A stretch of DNA of 64,000 nucleotides from Bacteroidales bacterium KHT7 (GTDB taxonomy: Bacteria; Bacteroidota; Bacteroidia; Bacteroidales; Bacteroidaceae): assembly GCA_900102385.1 (NCBI GenBank), contig FNBQ01000013.1:50444-114443 (forward strand). Direction: 5' to 3'. A model generated the notes under the pieces. The model saw only the letters and a program-made list of their open reading frames with translations, did not search any database and was not told the DNA's origin. The position numbers and the translations under genes are program-made. Shown piece after piece: positions 25,977 to 34,190 of this stretch (position 1 is the stretch's first letter; every line of letters starts with the position of its first letter).

Positions 25977-27443
25977 ATGAACAGAATAGGATTTGACAAC
26001 GACAAGTATCTGAAGATACAGTCGGAGCACATAAAAGAGCGCATCGCCAAGTTCGGCAACAAGTTGTACCTCGAACTCGGCGGAAAGCTCTTCGACGACC
26101 ATCATGCAAGCAGAGTGCTGCCGGGGTTCCAGCCCGACAGCAAGCTGCGAATGCTGAGCCAGCTTAGCGACACGGCAGAGATTGTAATCGTCATTAGTGC
26201 TGTGGATATCGAGAAGAACAAGATGCGCGGCGACCTCGGCATTACTTACGACGAGGATGTTCTACGACTCAGAAGCGAGTTCCAGAACCGCGGCTTTCTC
26301 GTAAGCTCGGTAGTAATAACACACTACAACGGACAGAGCAGCGCCGATGCCTACCGCGCACGTCTTGAGCGCATGGGCATAAAGGCTTACTTCCACTACA
26401 CCATCGAGGGCTATCCTCACAACGTGGCTCTCATCGACTCCGACGAGGGATTCGGTAAGAACGACTATGTCGAGACTACTCGTCCGCTTGTCATTGTCAC
26501 AGCTCCCGGTCCGGGTTCGGGCAAGATGGCTGTCTGCCTTAGCCAGCTCTACAACGAGCACAAGCGCAACATCGAGGCTGGATATGCCAAGTTCGAGACC
26601 TTCCCGGTATGGAGCCTGCCGCTGAACCACCCCGTAAACATTGCTTACGAGGCTGCAACGGCCGACTTGAACGACATCAACATGATTGACCCGTTCCATC
26701 TTGAGGCATACAACAAGATTGCCATCAACTACAACCGCGACATCGAAATCTTCCCGGTACTGAACGCCTTGTTCGAAGGCATCTACGGCGAGAATCCTTA
26801 CAAGAGCCCTACCGACATGGGCGTAAACATGGTTGGCTTCTGCATCAGCGACGACGATGCTTGCCAAGAGGCTGCAAAAGACGAGATTATACGCCGATAC
26901 TACACAGCCCTTAACCAACTGGCAAGCGGCGCATGCAACGACAACGAGGTGTCGAAAATCAAACTTCTGTTCAATCAGGCAAAGATTAACACCGACTATC
27001 GCAAGACGACCGTTGCGGCACGTCAGCGCAAGGAGCAGAACGGCAAGCCATCGGCTGCCATCGAGCTTAACGACGGCACAATAATCACAGCCGAGCAGAG
27101 CGACCTTCTCGGTCCGAGCGCCGCACTCATTCTGAACTGCACGAAGTATCTCGCAGGCATCAACCACGAGGTTAAACTCATTCCGCAGAACATGATTGAG
27201 CCGATACAGAAGACCAAGACAGAGTATCTGGGCAGCAAGAATCCACGTCTGCACACCGACGAGGTGCTCGTTGCGCTGTCTGTTCTGAGTCAGCACGACG
27301 AGAACTGCCGAAAGGCTCTGGAGCAGCTTCCAGAACTGCGCGGCTGTCAGGTTCATTGCACGGTGATGCTCAGCGAGGTGGACCGTAAGATTTTCAAGAA
27401 GTTGGGCGTTGGATTAAGTTGCGACCCGGCAAAGAAAAAATAA
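25977..27443 (+). CDS. DUF1846 family protein
   Basis: 488 residues. The start MNRIGFDNDKYLKIQSEHIKERI and the LYLELGGKLFDDHHASRVLPGFQPDSK region are hallmarks of DUF1846, a two-domain cytoplasmic protein of unknown function widespread in Firmicutes and Bacteroidetes. A P-loop-like VTAPGPGSGKMAVCLSQLY at about 174-192 suggests nucleotide or phosphate binding, and the central segment has Asp/His-rich patches (MIDPFHLEAYNKIAINYNRD). It sits 37 bases after the peptide transporter and before a strong terminator, so it probably belongs to the peptide operon; a role in peptide metabolism is only inferred from that. Confidence 0.9.
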   Translation: MNRIGFDNDKYLKIQSEHIKERIAKFGNKLYLELGGKLFDDHHASRVLPGFQPDSKLRMLSQLSDTAEIVIVISAVDIEKNKMRGDLGITYDEDVLRLRSEFQNRGFLVSSVVITHYNGQSSADAYRARLERMGIKAYFHYTIEGYPHNVALIDSDEGFGKNDYVETTRPLVIVTAPGPGSGKMAVCLSQLYNEHKRNIEAGYAKFETFPVWSLPLNHPVNIAYEAATADLNDINMIDPFHLEAYNKIAINYNRDIEIFPVLNALFEGIYGENPYKSPTDMGVNMVGFCISDDDACQEAAKDEIIRRYYTALNQLASGACNDNEVSKIKLLFNQAKINTDYRKTTVAARQRKEQNGKPSAAIELNDGTIITAEQSDLLGPSAALILNCTKYLAGINHEVKLIPQNMIEPIQKTKTEYLGSKNPRLHTDEVLVALSVLSQHDENCRKALEQLPELRGCQVHCTVMLSEVDRKIFKKLGVGLSCDPAKKK

Positions 27444-27458
27444 ATTTTGCTTATATAA

Positions 27459-27497
27459 AAAACGATGTCCCTTACAATTTCGGGACATCGTTTTTTT
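27459..27497 (+). terminator. Intrinsic terminator ending the peptide operon
   Basis: AAAACGATGTCCC (27459-27471) pairs with GGGACATCGTTTT (27482-27494), loop 10 nt, then a T-run. Confidence 0.92.
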
Positions 27498-27611
27498 ATG
27501 TCAGTTCGGAATAAATATCTACTATTACACGAGTTCGGGATTAAATTCAATATTTCTCCTACTTCTTGTTGATTTTATAAAAGTTACAATACTTAGTATC
27601 TGTGTATTATA

Positions 27612-27810
27612 GACGCTGAAAGCGTCTCCGCTAAATAACCGTATGTCGGAACGACCTGCGAAATAAGAACTATCAAAATAAGCACTCTGAAGGAGTGCCC
27701 CATCTATCCGCAATGGGCGACCGCTTTCAGGGTCGATTATATTTGCATCATTCCAGCCCCGCAGATCCTACGGATACTGCGGTTACTGAGAGGTGACGCT
27801 TTCAGCGTCA
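27612..27810. repeat. Cluster of five short palindromes in a gene-free stretch
   Basis: The 27498-27866 gap has no gene. It contains palindromes GACGCTGAAAGCGTC (27612-27626), GCACTCTGAAGGAGTGC (27682-27698), CGACCGCTTTCAGGGTCG (27718-27735), a 24-bp one at 27759-27782 (CCGCAG..CTGCGG arms) and TGACGCTTTCAGCGTCA (27794-27810). The outer two are the same palindrome in opposite orientation, so they bracket a roughly 199-bp unit. It may be a decayed mobile element or a multi-hairpin extragenic repeat. Confidence 0.7.
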
Positions 27811-27866
27811 TTCAGAATAATCATTTTCTAAATACAAAAAGGAGAATCTTATCCCGACACCACGTA

Positions 27867-28742
27867 CTATCGTTCTAAACAATCCTTGATTATTCTTGCC
27901 GTCTTATCGTCAACAGACAGATTGTTTTTCGCGAAGAATAATTTTAGCGATTCAGCAAAGTCCTTGTATGCCTGTTTGTAATGATAATTGTATGCCATTA
28001 TGAACGAGGCGAAAATAAAATTCTCGATGCTGAATTTTGTTTTGTTCTTTTCATAAAAACTCGTGTCGCCATAGGCAATTATTCGTTTAATGAATACCTC
28101 TTGTGAATTTCCACGATTTATAATGTCCTCAAGTGCCTGCTGACCGTTTTTATCATATTTCTCGTGTAACTCTTTCAGACTGTTTTGACCATACTGTCCG
28201 CTGCCTCTCCGCCAATGACGATACCCGAATTTGTCAACAACCGATTTATACTTGCGAGCATATATCTGTTTGCTCAGTATGGTATCTTTCGGCAGATAAA
28301 TACCGTCTTTGTATAACTTCCACATCTCCTCATCATACTTAGATTTCATAGGTTCGAGGTAAGCGTAAATAAAATTAAAACACTCCTTGCTCATTCTTAT
28401 TGGCTTATAATAGAGCGTGTCAGCATTATCTACGATTTCATTCAGTCTTGTATAATAAGAATCAACTAAGACATAGATGTCATACGAGGCATAGTTGTAA
28501 TTGTATTTATTAGCATAATACAGACTATACACAAATCGCTCGGAGTTGGGCAGTCCCCATGTGAGTTCATTAAAGGCATTTTCATCATATTTTTTTAAGC
28601 AATTCTTTTTGTGAAGCTCAACATCCTTTCCGTCGTAAACAATGGTGGATTTGCCACGAGCCTTGCCTTTAGCGATATGCTTATTTTGTGAAAATGCTAA
28701 GATGCTCACAAGTAAAAGCATTATTGTAATAAGTGTTTTCAT
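27867..28742 (-). CDS. Exported protein of unknown function
   Basis: 291 residues beginning with a signal peptide (MKTLITIMLLLVSILAFSQ). The mature part is rich in Tyr, Lys and Asn, with several YxxY clusters (YYANKYNYNYASYDIYVLVDSYY) and alternating helical segments. I recognise no domain. It is more AT-rich than the operons on either side and sits between two repeat-rich intergenic regions, so it may be recently acquired. It has no partner; the next minus-strand gene begins 126 bases upstream. Confidence 0.65.
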   Translation of the reverse strand: MKTLITIMLLLVSILAFSQNKHIAKGKARGKSTIVYDGKDVELHKKNCLKKYDENAFNELTWGLPNSERFVYSLYYANKYNYNYASYDIYVLVDSYYTRLNEIVDNADTLYYKPIRMSKECFNFIYAYLEPMKSKYDEEMWKLYKDGIYLPKDTILSKQIYARKYKSVVDKFGYRHWRRGSGQYGQNSLKELHEKYDKNGQQALEDIINRGNSQEVFIKRIIAYGDTSFYEKNKTKFSIENFIFASFIMAYNYHYKQAYKDFAESLKLFFAKNNLSVDDKTARIIKDCLER

Positions 28743-28773
28743 TTAGTTTCGTTTTTATTTAACAAATCTCAAC

Positions 28774-28832
28774 GTTCTGCCGAATTTGCCGTTCTAACGA
28801 TGGTTGCTTGCAACCAAAGGGAGGTAAGAGCT
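28774..28832 (+). repeat. Dispersed intergenic repeat R1, copy 1
   Basis: GTTCTGCCGAATTTGCCGTT... through TTGCAACCAAAGGGAGGTAA resembles copies at 29490-29578, 48664-48725 and, inverted and partial, 29653-29690. All four lie between genes. Confidence 0.6.
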
Positions 28833-28867
28833 CGGTAAAACTTGAACGAACAGGAATAACAAACATA

Positions 28868-29437
28868 TTATTTCTTCTTTCTTTTCTTGTTTCTTTTCTT
28901 GAAGTCTTGGTTTCTTTCTATTTCCTTCCTCCTTTTTTCTTTTCTCTCTTCTTCCAATATTTTCTCAATATAATATTCATCAGAATACAGTTTCATTTCT
29001 GTTATTTTAACCTTACTCTTATTGTCAGCATATTTACAAACTGCATTTATTGCACTTTTGGGAGTAAAATAGAAATACCCTCCTAACCAAAGTTGATGAG
29101 TTTCGTTATTTAACTGACGAATTAAAATTTTTGATTCATGTACATTACCTACTACGAATATCACAAATCTAATTCTTGCCCATGGGATAAAAATACCTTT
29201 GTCTTTCTTTCCACATAGAAAAATGCCATTCTCATCTGTTTTAAAAACAACATAACCTTTTTTCCAACAAGACAATGCATAGAGACCACTCCATCCCAAA
29301 AGAAGAATGAGTGTCACTTTCCAAGACAACCAGAATGAAAGAAAAAGCAAAACTGATAATAGACTTTTTAAAGCTAATTTGTAAGTATCGCTTCTATATA
29401 TTGTGTACATAAAATAAAAACATAATGAATTATTCAA
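28868..29437 (-). CDS. Small membrane-anchored protein of unknown function
   Basis: 189 residues. Two hydrophobic segments (about 25-40 and 42-58, separated by WLSWK) form a hairpin near the N-terminus. A soluble part (60-150) follows that has a PH-like or STM3941-type beta-rich pattern: GYVVFKTDENGIFLCGKKDKGIFIPWARIRFV. The last 40 residues are a highly basic Lys/Arg/Glu run (EERKEKRRKEIERNQD.., ending KKRNKKRKKK). Starting at Met10 (29410) instead of Met1 is possible. It is strongly AT-rich. Assignment to the STM3941 family is a weak memory-based guess. Confidence 0.6.
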   Translation of the reverse strand: MNNSLCFYFMYTIYRSDTYKLALKSLLSVLLFLSFWLSWKVTLILLLGWSGLYALSCWKKGYVVFKTDENGIFLCGKKDKGIFIPWARIRFVIFVVGNVHESKILIRQLNNETHQLWLGGYFYFTPKSAINAVCKYADNKSKVKITEMKLYSDEYYIEKILEEERKEKRRKEIERNQDFKKRNKKRKKK

Positions 29438-29489
29438 ATAGAGATTTCATGGACTCCATATCCTTATCATGATAGCCATTATCCCTCAC

Positions 29490-29578
29490 GTTCTGCCAAA
29501 TCTGCAATTCAGCAGCATAGATTATGGAAATTTGCCGTTAGAGTTCAGTTTGTTTGCAACCAAGAGAGGTAAGAACTC
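29490..29578 (+). repeat. Dispersed intergenic repeat R1, copy 2
   Basis: Has the GTTCTGCC..AATTTGCCGTT and TTGCAACCAAGAGAGGTAAGA segments of copy 1, with an extra inserted segment of about 30 bases. On minus, 29441-29550 also reads as about 36 open codons with no start (..AELQIWQNVRDNG..MKSLFE), which may be a gene scrap. Confidence 0.5.
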
Positions 29579-29639
29579 ACTTTATTCCCAGCCACAAAAA
29601 TAACAACTTTTTTATTCTTGCGCAACACAAAACATTGTT

Positions 29640-29840
29640 ATTTTCAGCGGTGGAAATTCTTGCGTCCCCTCGGTAGCAAGCGAACGTTTTTCAGCGGTGG
29701 GAATTACAAATTCCCATTTCTTTTTTCTCAGCCGAATTCGGAAATTCGACTGAACTTGTGGTGCGAAGTCCGAGCGCGGAAATCTGGCTTAATGTGGGGC
29801 TAATCCTTCGGGATGCGTTCGGGTTTTCCTTAAGTTCTGC
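29640..29840 (+). repeat. Dispersed intergenic repeat R2, copy 1
   Basis: A TTTTTCAGCGGTGGGAATTA segment (29687-29716, 30 bases) is repeated exactly in inverted orientation at 53704-53733. Both copies continue with a CCGAATT-containing palindrome-like stretch, a TGTGGT segment, and end in TTCGGG-type 11-bp units (here 29805-29826). The first 50 bases contain an inverted partial R1 copy. This is part of a 975-base region (29438-30412) without any convincing gene. Confidence 0.65.
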
Positions 29841-29927
29841 CTACTTCTTGAGGAAGTGTGATTTATGAATTTTGAATTATGAATCACCTCCAATTTTCTA
29901 CTTTCACAGAACTTACTATTCACCTAA

Positions 29928-30048
29928 CCTGACTATACCTTGCATATATCTTACATATACCCAACATATAGCTTACATATAACTTACATATAGCTTACAT
30001 ATATCTTGCATATACCCTGCATATACCTTGGCACTATTTTGTATATAC
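29928..30048. repeat. Degenerate 11-bp tandem array, CTTRCATATAY type, 11 units
   Basis: Eleven consecutive 11-base units without a gap, starting at 29928, 29939, 29950 and so on. Examples are CTTGCATATAT, CTTACATATAC, CTTACATATAG (twice), CCTGCATATAC and TTTGTATATAC. The period is exact across 121 bases while bases within units vary, mostly at positions 4 and 11. Confidence 0.85.
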
Positions 30049-30142
30049 CAAAAGACAAAATATTCCACTTTTTCTACCATTATGAATTATGAATCCTCAC
30101 CGTCTGAATTGGCGGGACAATGTGGATTTCGTCGAACCTTCC

Positions 30143-30197
30143 CCCTTGCTATCCCCTTGCTATCCCCTTACTACCCTCTTGCTATCGACTTACTTCA
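30143..30197. repeat. 11-bp tandem array, CTTGCTAYCCC type, five units
   Basis: CCCTTGCTATC twice, CCCTTACTACC, CTCTTGCTATC, GACTTACTTCA, in 11-base register. Closely matches 16741-16795, including the CGAACCTTCC that precedes both. Confidence 0.8.
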
Positions 30198-30358
30198 TTC
30201 CCCTAATCCAGCTATACCCATATATCTTCCCTCTACCTTCCTACGACGTTCGAACAATTTCTGGCGAAATTGTTCATTATAATTCTTTAATTATCAATCT
30301 GTTCTGAATTTTCAATTTTCAACTTACTAATTTAATTATGAATTTCAACTAAAACAGA

Positions 30359-30389
30359 AAGGACGGCAGCCCGAAAGCATACCGTCCTT
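30359..30389 (-). terminator. Intrinsic terminator of the DUF3127 gene
   Basis: On minus, AAGGACGG pairs with CCGTCCTT around a 15-nt loop, followed by TTCTGTTTT. Confidence 0.8.
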
Positions 30390-30412
30390 GTAATTTCTTG
30401 TATAAAAACGAA

Positions 30413-30820
30413 TCAGAAAGGAAGGTCTGACGACTCGTCTGAAGCAAGCGGAGCAGCGGCTGGCGCAGCTGGAGCACTTGCAACCGAAGCAACTGGGGGA
30501 ACCTCGGCACCGTAAGCGGCAGCAGGCATAACGCCCGGCGCAGCCTGAACCGCTGGAGTTACTCTCCATGCGCGGATACTGTTAAACCAACGGCCCTGAT
30601 ATTCTCTTGCGTCAATATCGAACGAAACTGTCAAATCCTGTCCTACCTGAATATTGAATTGTGCAATCTTGTCTGCTCCAAAAACGCTGAAGCACATACG
30701 TCGAGGATACTGCGACGATGCGCTGTCCTCTATTACAAACTCCTGAACCTTCCATTCTCCCTTAGCCGACACACCTGTCTTTTCTGGTAACACGGCTATA
30801 ATTTTTCCTGTGAAATCCAT
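30413..30820 (-). CDS. DUF3127 protein with SSB-like C-terminal tip
   Basis: 135 residues from the ATG at 30820. The open frame runs 35 codons further up, but a -7 box (30855-30862) lies there. Residues 1-92 match DUF3127 (MDFTGKIIAVLPEKTGVSAKGEWKVQEFVIED, CFSVFGADKIAQF, GQDLTVSFDIDAREYQGRWFNSIRAWRV), an OB-fold like that of single-stranded DNA-binding proteins. An Ala/Pro-rich linker (about 93-126) leads to DESSDLPF, almost the DDDIPF acidic tip by which SSB binds partners. The arrangement OB-fold, disordered linker and acidic tip is that of SSB. It is divergent from dnaN. It likely binds ssDNA. Confidence 0.85.
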   Translation of the reverse strand: MDFTGKIIAVLPEKTGVSAKGEWKVQEFVIEDSASSQYPRRMCFSVFGADKIAQFNIQVGQDLTVSFDIDAREYQGRWFNSIRAWRVTPAVQAAPGVMPAAAYGAEVPPVASVASAPAAPAAAPLASDESSDLPF

Positions 30821-30854
30821 ATATAATATTATTATTTCATTTTTGAAATGTCTG

Positions 30855-30862
30855 CAAAAGTA
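30855..30862 (-). promoter_or_regulatory. -7 box of the DUF3127 gene
   Basis: TACTTTTG on minus, 34 bases upstream of the ATG; supports the shorter start. Confidence 0.55.
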
Positions 30863-30935
30863 ACACTTTTTTTTAGTTGAAAGCATTCGCTCAAACATTT
30901 TTTTGAAAAATAACTTTTCTCTCAAAATTAATTCT

Positions 30936-30943
30936 TAACTTTG
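30936..30943 (+). promoter_or_regulatory. -7 box of dnaN operon
   Basis: TAACTTTG matches TAnnTTTG, 36 bases before the dnaN ATG; no clear -33 box. Confidence 0.5.
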
Positions 30944-30979
30944 CGCTCATTAACTTAATCTTTAAAACAAAAACGAAGT

Positions 30980-32107
30980 ATGAATTTCATAGTTTCAAGC
31001 AGTGTACTAAACGAGCACTTGCAGGCAATAGGACGTGTTATCGGCTCAAAAAGCTCAATCTCTATACTTGAGTGTTTCCTGTTCGAGGCCGAGAACGACA
31101 CGCTTACAGTAACAGCTTCAGATACCGAGACAACCCTCATAACCAAAGTTCCTGTAACAGATTTGGACGAGAAAGGCAAGTTCGCCATCACGGCAAAGAC
31201 TCTTCTTGACGCTATGAAGGAGATTCCAGAGCAGCCAATTTCTTTCAAGGTTGACACAACTACCCTGAGCCTCGAGATAGGCTATCAGAACGGCGTTTAC
31301 AAGTTCATGGCACAGAATGCCGACGAATATCCAAAGAGCGCGGAGATGAACAGCCCTTCAATCGTGAAGTTCAACATCGCTGCCGACAATCTGCTCTCGG
31401 GCATCACTAAGACGATATTCGCCACTGCTAACGACGAGCTGAGACATGTGATGAACGGTATCTACTTCGACATCGACTCTGAAAAGATTACACTCGTGGC
31501 ATCAGACGGACACAAACTCGTTAGATGCATCTACCCAGAATACAAGGGCTTCGAGAAATCAGCCTTCATCCTTCCGCAGAAGCCGGCTAACTTGCTGAAG
31601 AACATCCTCGGAAAGGAAAGCGGCGACGTTAGCGTGCAGTTCGATGACAAGAACGCTCTGTTCCTACTCGAGAACTACTCTATCATGTGCCGTCTGATTG
31701 AGGGTCATTTCCCTAACTACAACGCAGTTATCCCAACAGACAATCCGTTCTGCGCAACAATTGACCGCCAGCAGATGATTTGCGCCCTCCGCCGCGTGCT
31801 CATCTTCAGCGAGAAGACATCATCGCTCATCAAACTTGAGTTCGGCAACGACAGCGTCAACATCTCTGGTCAGGACTACGACTTCTCAACATCTGCCGAG
31901 GAGAAGCTTCCTTGCAGCTATACAGACAATCCGCTGAGCATCGGCTTCAAGGGAACTCTGCTTCGCGAGATTCTCGACAACATGGATGGTCAGGACATCC
32001 TGTTCCAGCTTAACAACCCATCGCGTCCGGGCATCATCGTTCCTGCCGAGCAGAACGAGAAGGAGCAGGTTTTGATGCTGCTCATGCCTATGATGCTTAA
32101 CGACTAA
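30980..32107 (+). CDS. dnaN: DNA polymerase III sliding clamp (beta subunit)
   Basis: 375 residues, the usual size for a three-domain beta clamp. MNFIVSSSVLNEHLQAIGRVIGSKSSISILECFLFEAENDTLTVTASDTETT is the canonical first domain. The middle has VMNGIYFDIDSEKITLVASDGHKLV, and the C-terminal domain ends IIVPAEQNEKEQVLMLLMPMMLND, with the 'LLMPM' of the clamp C-terminus. It encircles DNA and tethers polymerases. It leads an operon-like run (exonuclease, coaBC, porD-like, recN) with gaps of 12, 1, 0 and 1 bases. Confidence 0.96.
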   Translation: MNFIVSSSVLNEHLQAIGRVIGSKSSISILECFLFEAENDTLTVTASDTETTLITKVPVTDLDEKGKFAITAKTLLDAMKEIPEQPISFKVDTTTLSLEIGYQNGVYKFMAQNADEYPKSAEMNSPSIVKFNIAADNLLSGITKTIFATANDELRHVMNGIYFDIDSEKITLVASDGHKLVRCIYPEYKGFEKSAFILPQKPANLLKNILGKESGDVSVQFDDKNALFLLENYSIMCRLIEGHFPNYNAVIPTDNPFCATIDRQQMICALRRVLIFSEKTSSLIKLEFGNDSVNISGQDYDFSTSAEEKLPCSYTDNPLSIGFKGTLLREILDNMDGQDILFQLNNPSRPGIIVPAEQNEKEQVLMLLMPMMLND

Positions 32108-32119
32108 TCCGCAAGCACA

Positions 32120-32983
32120 ATGAAACTGAATCTTAAACGTCCGCTCGTATTTTTCGACCTCGAGACAACAGGCGTAAACCTGATGAAGGACCGCATCGTA
32201 GAAATCAGCTGCATAAAGATTATGCCTAACGGCGACGAAGAGCGAAAGGTGCGCCGAATAAGACCAACCGAGGCTTACTTCGACAGCACGACACAGATGA
32301 TGCAAGAGCGGACAATGCATATTCCAGAGGCTTCGACAGCCATACACGGAATCACCGACGAGGACGTGAAGGACTGCCCAACATTCAGACAACTGGCAAA
32401 AGGCTTGGCAGACTACATTAAGGGCTGCGACTTGGCAGGATTCAACTCAAACAAGTTCGACATCCCGATGCTTGCCGAGGAGTTTTACCGCGTGGGCATC
32501 GACATTGACCTTAGCAAGCGCAACTTCGTAGACGTGCAGAACATCTACCACAAGTTGGAGCGACGCACTCTCGTTGCCGCCTACAAGTTCTACTGCGGAG
32601 GCGACCTCGAAAACGACGGCGTAACGCTTGAGAACGGCGAAAAGGTTGTGGCTCACAGCGCACTTGCCGACACAATCGCCACCTACGAGGTTCTGAAGGC
32701 CCAACTCGACAAATATCCCGACGAACTGCAAAACGACATCGAGAAGCTAGCCGATTTCAGCAAGATGAACGACAACGTAGACCTTGCAGGTCGATTCGTT
32801 TACAACGAGAAAAAGGTTCCGACGGTCAACTTCGGAAAATACAAGGGCGAAAGCGTATTCAACGTGTTTGCAAAAGACCCGGCGTATTACGACTGGATGC
32901 AGCGCGGAGATTTTCCGCAGGAAACAAAACATGTGCTCACACGTCTGCTGTTAGAGTTCAAGGAGGCGCAAAAAACAAAATAA
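32120..32983 (+). CDS. DEDDh 3'-5' exonuclease (DnaQ/ExoX-like)
   Basis: 287 residues. The N-terminal DnaQ-like fold has ExoI FFDLETTG (Asp and Glu metal ligands), ExoII DLAGFNSNKFDIPML and ExoIII HSALADT, with the His of the DEDDh class. After residue about 200, a segment HGLAGRF-like then VNFGKYKGESVFNVFAKDPAYYDWMQRGDFP resembles the C-terminal domain of exodeoxyribonuclease X-type proteins. So it may be a repair exonuclease rather than the replicative epsilon subunit, though DnaN next door allows either. It begins 12 bases after dnaN and ends one base before coaBC. Confidence 0.88.
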   Translation: MKLNLKRPLVFFDLETTGVNLMKDRIVEISCIKIMPNGDEERKVRRIRPTEAYFDSTTQMMQERTMHIPEASTAIHGITDEDVKDCPTFRQLAKGLADYIKGCDLAGFNSNKFDIPMLAEEFYRVGIDIDLSKRNFVDVQNIYHKLERRTLVAAYKFYCGGDLENDGVTLENGEKVVAHSALADTIATYEVLKAQLDKYPDELQNDIEKLADFSKMNDNVDLAGRFVYNEKKVPTVNFGKYKGESVFNVFAKDPAYYDWMQRGDFPQETKHVLTRLLLEFKEAQKTK

Positions 32984-32984
32984 T

Positions 32985-34190
32985 ATGCTAAAAGGAAAGA
33001 AGATTGTACTGGGCATAACGGGCAGCATTGCCGCCTACAAGGCTTGCTACATCATCAGAGGTCTGATAAAGAAAGGCGCTGAGGTGCAGGTTGTTATCAC
33101 ACCAGCGGGAAAGGAGTTCATCACTTCAATCACGCTGTCGGCACTCACGAGCAAGCCTGTAGTCAGCGAGTTCTTCTCGCAGCGCGACGGAACATGGAAC
33201 AGCCACGTTGACCTTGGTCTGTGGGCTGACGCAATGCTCATCGCACCGGCAACGGCATCTACCATCGGCAAGATGGCAAACGGCATTGCCGACAACATGC
33301 TCATAACCACATATCTTTCGATGAAAGCGCCTGTCTTTGTTGCACCGGCAATGGATCTCGACATGTTCGCGCATCCGTCAACACAGAAGAACCTGAAGAC
33401 GCTCGAAAGTTACGGCAACATAATAATTGAGCCTGCATCGGGCGAACTGGCAAGCCACTTGGTTGGCAAAGGTAGAATGGAAGAGCCCGAGAATATCATC
33501 GCCCGACTTGAAGAATTCTTCGCCGCAAAATCAAACCTCAGCGGAAAGAAAATTCTGATAACCGCCGGTCCGACATACGAAAAGATAGACCCCGTGCGTT
33601 TTATAGGCAACTACTCTTCGGGAAAGATGGGATTCGCCCTTGCCGAGGAATGTGCCGCAAGAGGCGCGCAGGTTGAACTGATAGCCGGTCCGGTAACGCT
33701 GGGCGTCAAGCATCCGAACATCAACAGAATAGATGTTGAATCGGCTCAGGAGATGTACGAGGCTGCCAACAGCCGCTTTGCCGACTGCGATGCCGGAATA
33801 CTCTGCGCCGCCGTTGCCGACTTCACTCCGGCGACGAGAGCCGAACAGAAGATTAAGCGTCATGGCGACGACCTCGTGCTTCAGCTAAAGCCTACGCAAG
33901 ACATCGCCGCTTCGCTCGGAAAGCAAAAAAGACAGAATCAAGTTTTGGTTGGCTTCGCACTCGAGACAAACGACGAGATGCATAACGCTCAGGACAAGCT
34001 TCAGCGAAAAAACTTCGATTTCATCGTGATGAACTCGCTGCAAGACAAAGGCGCAGGCTTCAGGGTTGATACCAACAAGATTACGATAATCTCGGCACAA
34101 GGCTCAACGCCCTATCCGCTGAAAAGCAAGGGCGAGGTTGCGTGCGATATCATCAACAATCTCGAAGAGGTCTTGAAAAACAAAGAATGA
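32985..34190 (+). CDS. coaBC: CoaBC: phosphopantothenoylcysteine synthetase/decarboxylase
   Basis: 401 residues, bifunctional in coenzyme A synthesis. CoaC half (1-~185): flavoprotein start KKIVLGITGSIAAYKACYII, catalytic His in the SHVDLGLWADAMLIAPATA segment, and PAMDLDMFAHPSTQKNL. CoaB half (~190-401): ILITAGPTYEKIDPVRFIGNYSSGKMGFALAEE, and the K-containing AAVADFTPATRAEQKIK used in ligation with CTP. Overlaps the start of the next gene by ATGA. Placement beside recN and the DUF4835 gene recurs in Bacteroidetes. Confidence 0.96.
   Translation: MLKGKKIVLGITGSIAAYKACYIIRGLIKKGAEVQVVITPAGKEFITSITLSALTSKPVVSEFFSQRDGTWNSHVDLGLWADAMLIAPATASTIGKMANGIADNMLITTYLSMKAPVFVAPAMDLDMFAHPSTQKNLKTLESYGNIIIEPASGELASHLVGKGRMEEPENIIARLEEFFAAKSNLSGKKILITAGPTYEKIDPVRFIGNYSSGKMGFALAEECAARGAQVELIAGPVTLGVKHPNINRIDVESAQEMYEAANSRFADCDAGILCAAVADFTPATRAEQKIKRHGDDLVLQLKPTQDIAASLGKQKRQNQVLVGFALETNDEMHNAQDKLQRKNFDFIVMNSLQDKGAGFRVDTNKITIISAQGSTPYPLKSKGEVACDIINNLEEVLKNKE

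Noticed and set aside
26262..27356. 364-codon antisense ORF in the DUF1846 gene
   Set aside because: Shadow of a well-conserved gene.
27612..27810. CRISPR array
   Set aside because: Palindromes differ from each other and are not evenly spaced; no cas gene in the window.
29441..29550. About 36 open codons on minus without a start (AELQIWQNVRDNG..)
   Set aside because: Could be a gene scrap, but it overlaps R1 copy 2 and is too short to call.
30028..30307. Overlapping ORFs of 84 and 72 codons in the 11-bp arrays
   Set aside because: Two frames both open over a repeat with a non-triplet period; no resemblance to proteins.
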